Assembly (NCBI GenBank): GCA_903864275.1
Contig: CAIPFE010000046.1
Span: 1 to 64,000, forward strand
Source: an uncultured Mucilaginibacter sp.
GTDB lineage: Bacteria; Bacteroidota; Bacteroidia; Sphingobacteriales; Sphingobacteriaceae
Length of the DNA: 64,000 bases
Direction of reading: 5' to 3'
Positions 64,000 through 64,000 of this stretch are shown here, one piece after another. Position 1 is the first letter of the stretch; each line of letters opens with the position of its first letter. The notes beneath the pieces were generated by a model. That model was not told where the DNA came from. It saw only the letters and a program-made list of their open reading frames with translations, and searched no databases. The translations under genes were made by a program, and so were the position numbers.

Positions 64000-64000
64000 C

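Overview
The window looks like chromosome from a Sphingobacteriaceae-type Bacteroidota (Mucilaginibacter or Pedobacter-like). The evidence is a long Bacteroidota-style type II-C Cas9 with long GTTGTGATTTGC repeats, few Shine-Dalgarno sites, a TAnnTTTG -7 box, proteins of the DUF2911, DUF3810 and DUF2147 families, and many intergenic imperfect inverted repeats. The genus is an inference.

Layout. (1) 1-6549 is a type II-C CRISPR-Cas locus: the end of an array with 46-bp repeats, a bidirectional terminator, cas2 and cas1 on the minus strand, a second short array with 36-bp repeats, a minus-strand tracrRNA, and cas9 on the plus strand. The repeats of the two arrays share their first ~21 bases (the tracrRNA-pairing part) but differ in length and in their 3' half. 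(2) 7591-21196 is a tandem family of four secreted proteins of about 790-825 residues with an N-terminal MG2-like region and a C-terminal TonB-plug-like region. The second copy is split by a 3063-bp IS1595-type element (11298-14360) with perfect 29-bp ends, an 8-bp target duplication and four or so passenger genes. (3) 21269-26561 holds ordinary genes: an outer-membrane beta-barrel protein, a GT39-type glycosyltransferase, DUF2911, DUF3810 and a hypothetical protein.

(4) 26777-44778 is an aromatic catabolic cluster. A divergent AraC-type regulator faces a 14-gene plus-strand run. 4-Hydroxybenzoate 3-hydroxylase and an aromatic aldehyde dehydrogenase feed protocatechuate 3,4-dioxygenase, PcaB and a PcaD-PcaC fusion. 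A TfdB-like hydroxylase, hydroxyquinol 1,2-dioxygenase and maleylacetate reductase form a second branch. Both branches meet at 3-oxoadipate, which a fused PcaI-PcaJ CoA-transferase and PcaF thiolase would turn into succinyl-CoA and acetyl-CoA. A transporter, a carboxylesterase and a MetE-like methyltransferase are in the same run.

(5) 44804-48243 holds a Fic protein with an operator-like repeat array, tRNA-Lys, two small secreted proteins and two tRNA-Leu genes. (6) 48299-60295 is a phage-derived block on the minus strand: protease/scaffold, major capsid protein, portal, adaptor, fibres, lysozyme and M15 endolysin, with an opposite-strand acyltransferase as a likely lysogenic-conversion gene. 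Three direct repeats carrying a TGACA-N6-TGTCA palindrome precede it. (7) 60737-64000 has signal peptidase I, a second Fic-fold protein whose catalytic His is replaced by Gln, a small protein, and the C-terminus of what appears to be a tail tape-measure protein running off the window edge.

The least ordinary items are the two-repeat-type Cas9 locus with a single tracrRNA, the MG2/plug gene family with its shared upstream element and precise IS disruption, a 109-nt hairpin inside that IS, and the repeat arrays in front of the phage operon and of both fic genes.
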